Origin: an uncultured Azospirillum sp.
GTDB lineage: Bacteria; Pseudomonadota; Alphaproteobacteria; RF32; CAG-239
Reading direction: 5' to 3'
NCBI GenBank assembly: GCA_900542055.1
Contig: UQMA01000032.1
Location: forward strand, 1 to 15,460
DNA length: 15,460 bases
Shown: positions 15,369-15,460 of the stretch, piece by piece
How positions within the stretch are numbered: position 1 is the stretch's first letter
Layout: each line of letters begins with the position of its first letter
Made by a program: the position numbers and the translations under genes
Notes under the pieces: generated by a model
What the model saw: the letters and a program-made list of their open reading frames with translations, nothing else
The model's database searches: none
Told to the model about the DNA's origin: nothing

Positions 15369-15460
15369 AAAAGTTCGTCCAACAATTCAAGAAGTCGATG
15401 GCATTTATTATCAGATAAAGAATAAAAAACCGATTGGGCAGAACGGCGGGTAGAAACAAT
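15365..15460 (-). CDS. ArsR-family-like transcriptional regulator, C-terminal fragment
   Basis: Reading the minus strand from the window edge gives 31 residues and a TAA. The pattern STRRSAQSVFYSLSDNKC followed by HRLLELLDELF resembles the wing and last helix of winged-helix ArsR/SmtB regulators (typically R-x-G-x-x-V-Y-Y-x-L-x-D followed by a Leu-rich dimerisation helix). The N-terminus and DNA-binding helix lie outside the window, so the ligand, if any, is unknown. Its stop codon overlaps the end of the VirD4-like gene in a convergent arrangement with no terminator hairpin visible. Confidence 0.6.
   Translation of the reverse strand: MVSTRRSAQSVFYSLSDNKCHRLLELLDELF

Overview
The window looks like chromosome of an uncultured, AT-rich, anaerobic or microaerophilic alphaproteobacterium. 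The main clues are an RpoH (sigma-32) protein with a perfect RpoH box, a RluA-type pseudouridine synthase and a small membrane protein grouped around rpoH as I recall from alphaproteobacteria, and two genes of anaerobic metabolism: a single-chain pyruvate:ferredoxin/flavodoxin oxidoreductase and the tail of an FprA-like flavodiiron protein. A gut or rumen Rhodospirillales-like lineage would fit, but that is inference.

Layout. 1-240 (+) is the 3' end of an A-type flavoprotein. It converges on nifJ (436-3993, -), and each gene has its own hairpin terminator in the gap. Divergent from nifJ is a short + unit: a small lipoprotein (4170-4457) and a TrmN6/YfiC-like tRNA adenine methyltransferase (4466-5200). 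A minus-strand operon follows, in transcription order: RluD-like pseudouridine synthase (7757-6762), rpoH (6695-5826) and a protein with a degenerate GGDEF domain (5823-5191). It is driven by a recognisable promoter at 7792-7819. An inverted repeat in the rpoH leader overlaps the rpoH Shine-Dalgarno and could control its translation. Divergent from rluD is a + pair: a 95-aa single-pass membrane protein and a 305-aa acidic protein of unknown function.

From 9077 to 15368 a consensus-like sigma-70 promoter precedes a tight four-gene + operon: a 677-aa hydrophilic Q/E-rich protein with 72-bp tandem repeats, a 173-aa membrane protein, a 484-aa membrane protein sharing the same N-terminal membrane module plus an Arg/Asp-rich linker and a separate C-terminal domain, and a 727-aa VirD4/TraG-family type IV coupling ATPase. 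No other type IV secretion, relaxase, integrase or tRNA gene is visible. The operon is therefore a coupling-protein module with three unrecognised partners set in otherwise housekeeping surroundings. This is the most likely undescribed system in the window. The window ends in the C-terminus of an ArsR-like regulator (15365-15460, -) convergent with the coupling protein gene.

No IS element, CRISPR array, tRNA or rRNA was seen, and no gene-free stretch exceeds about 200 bases.
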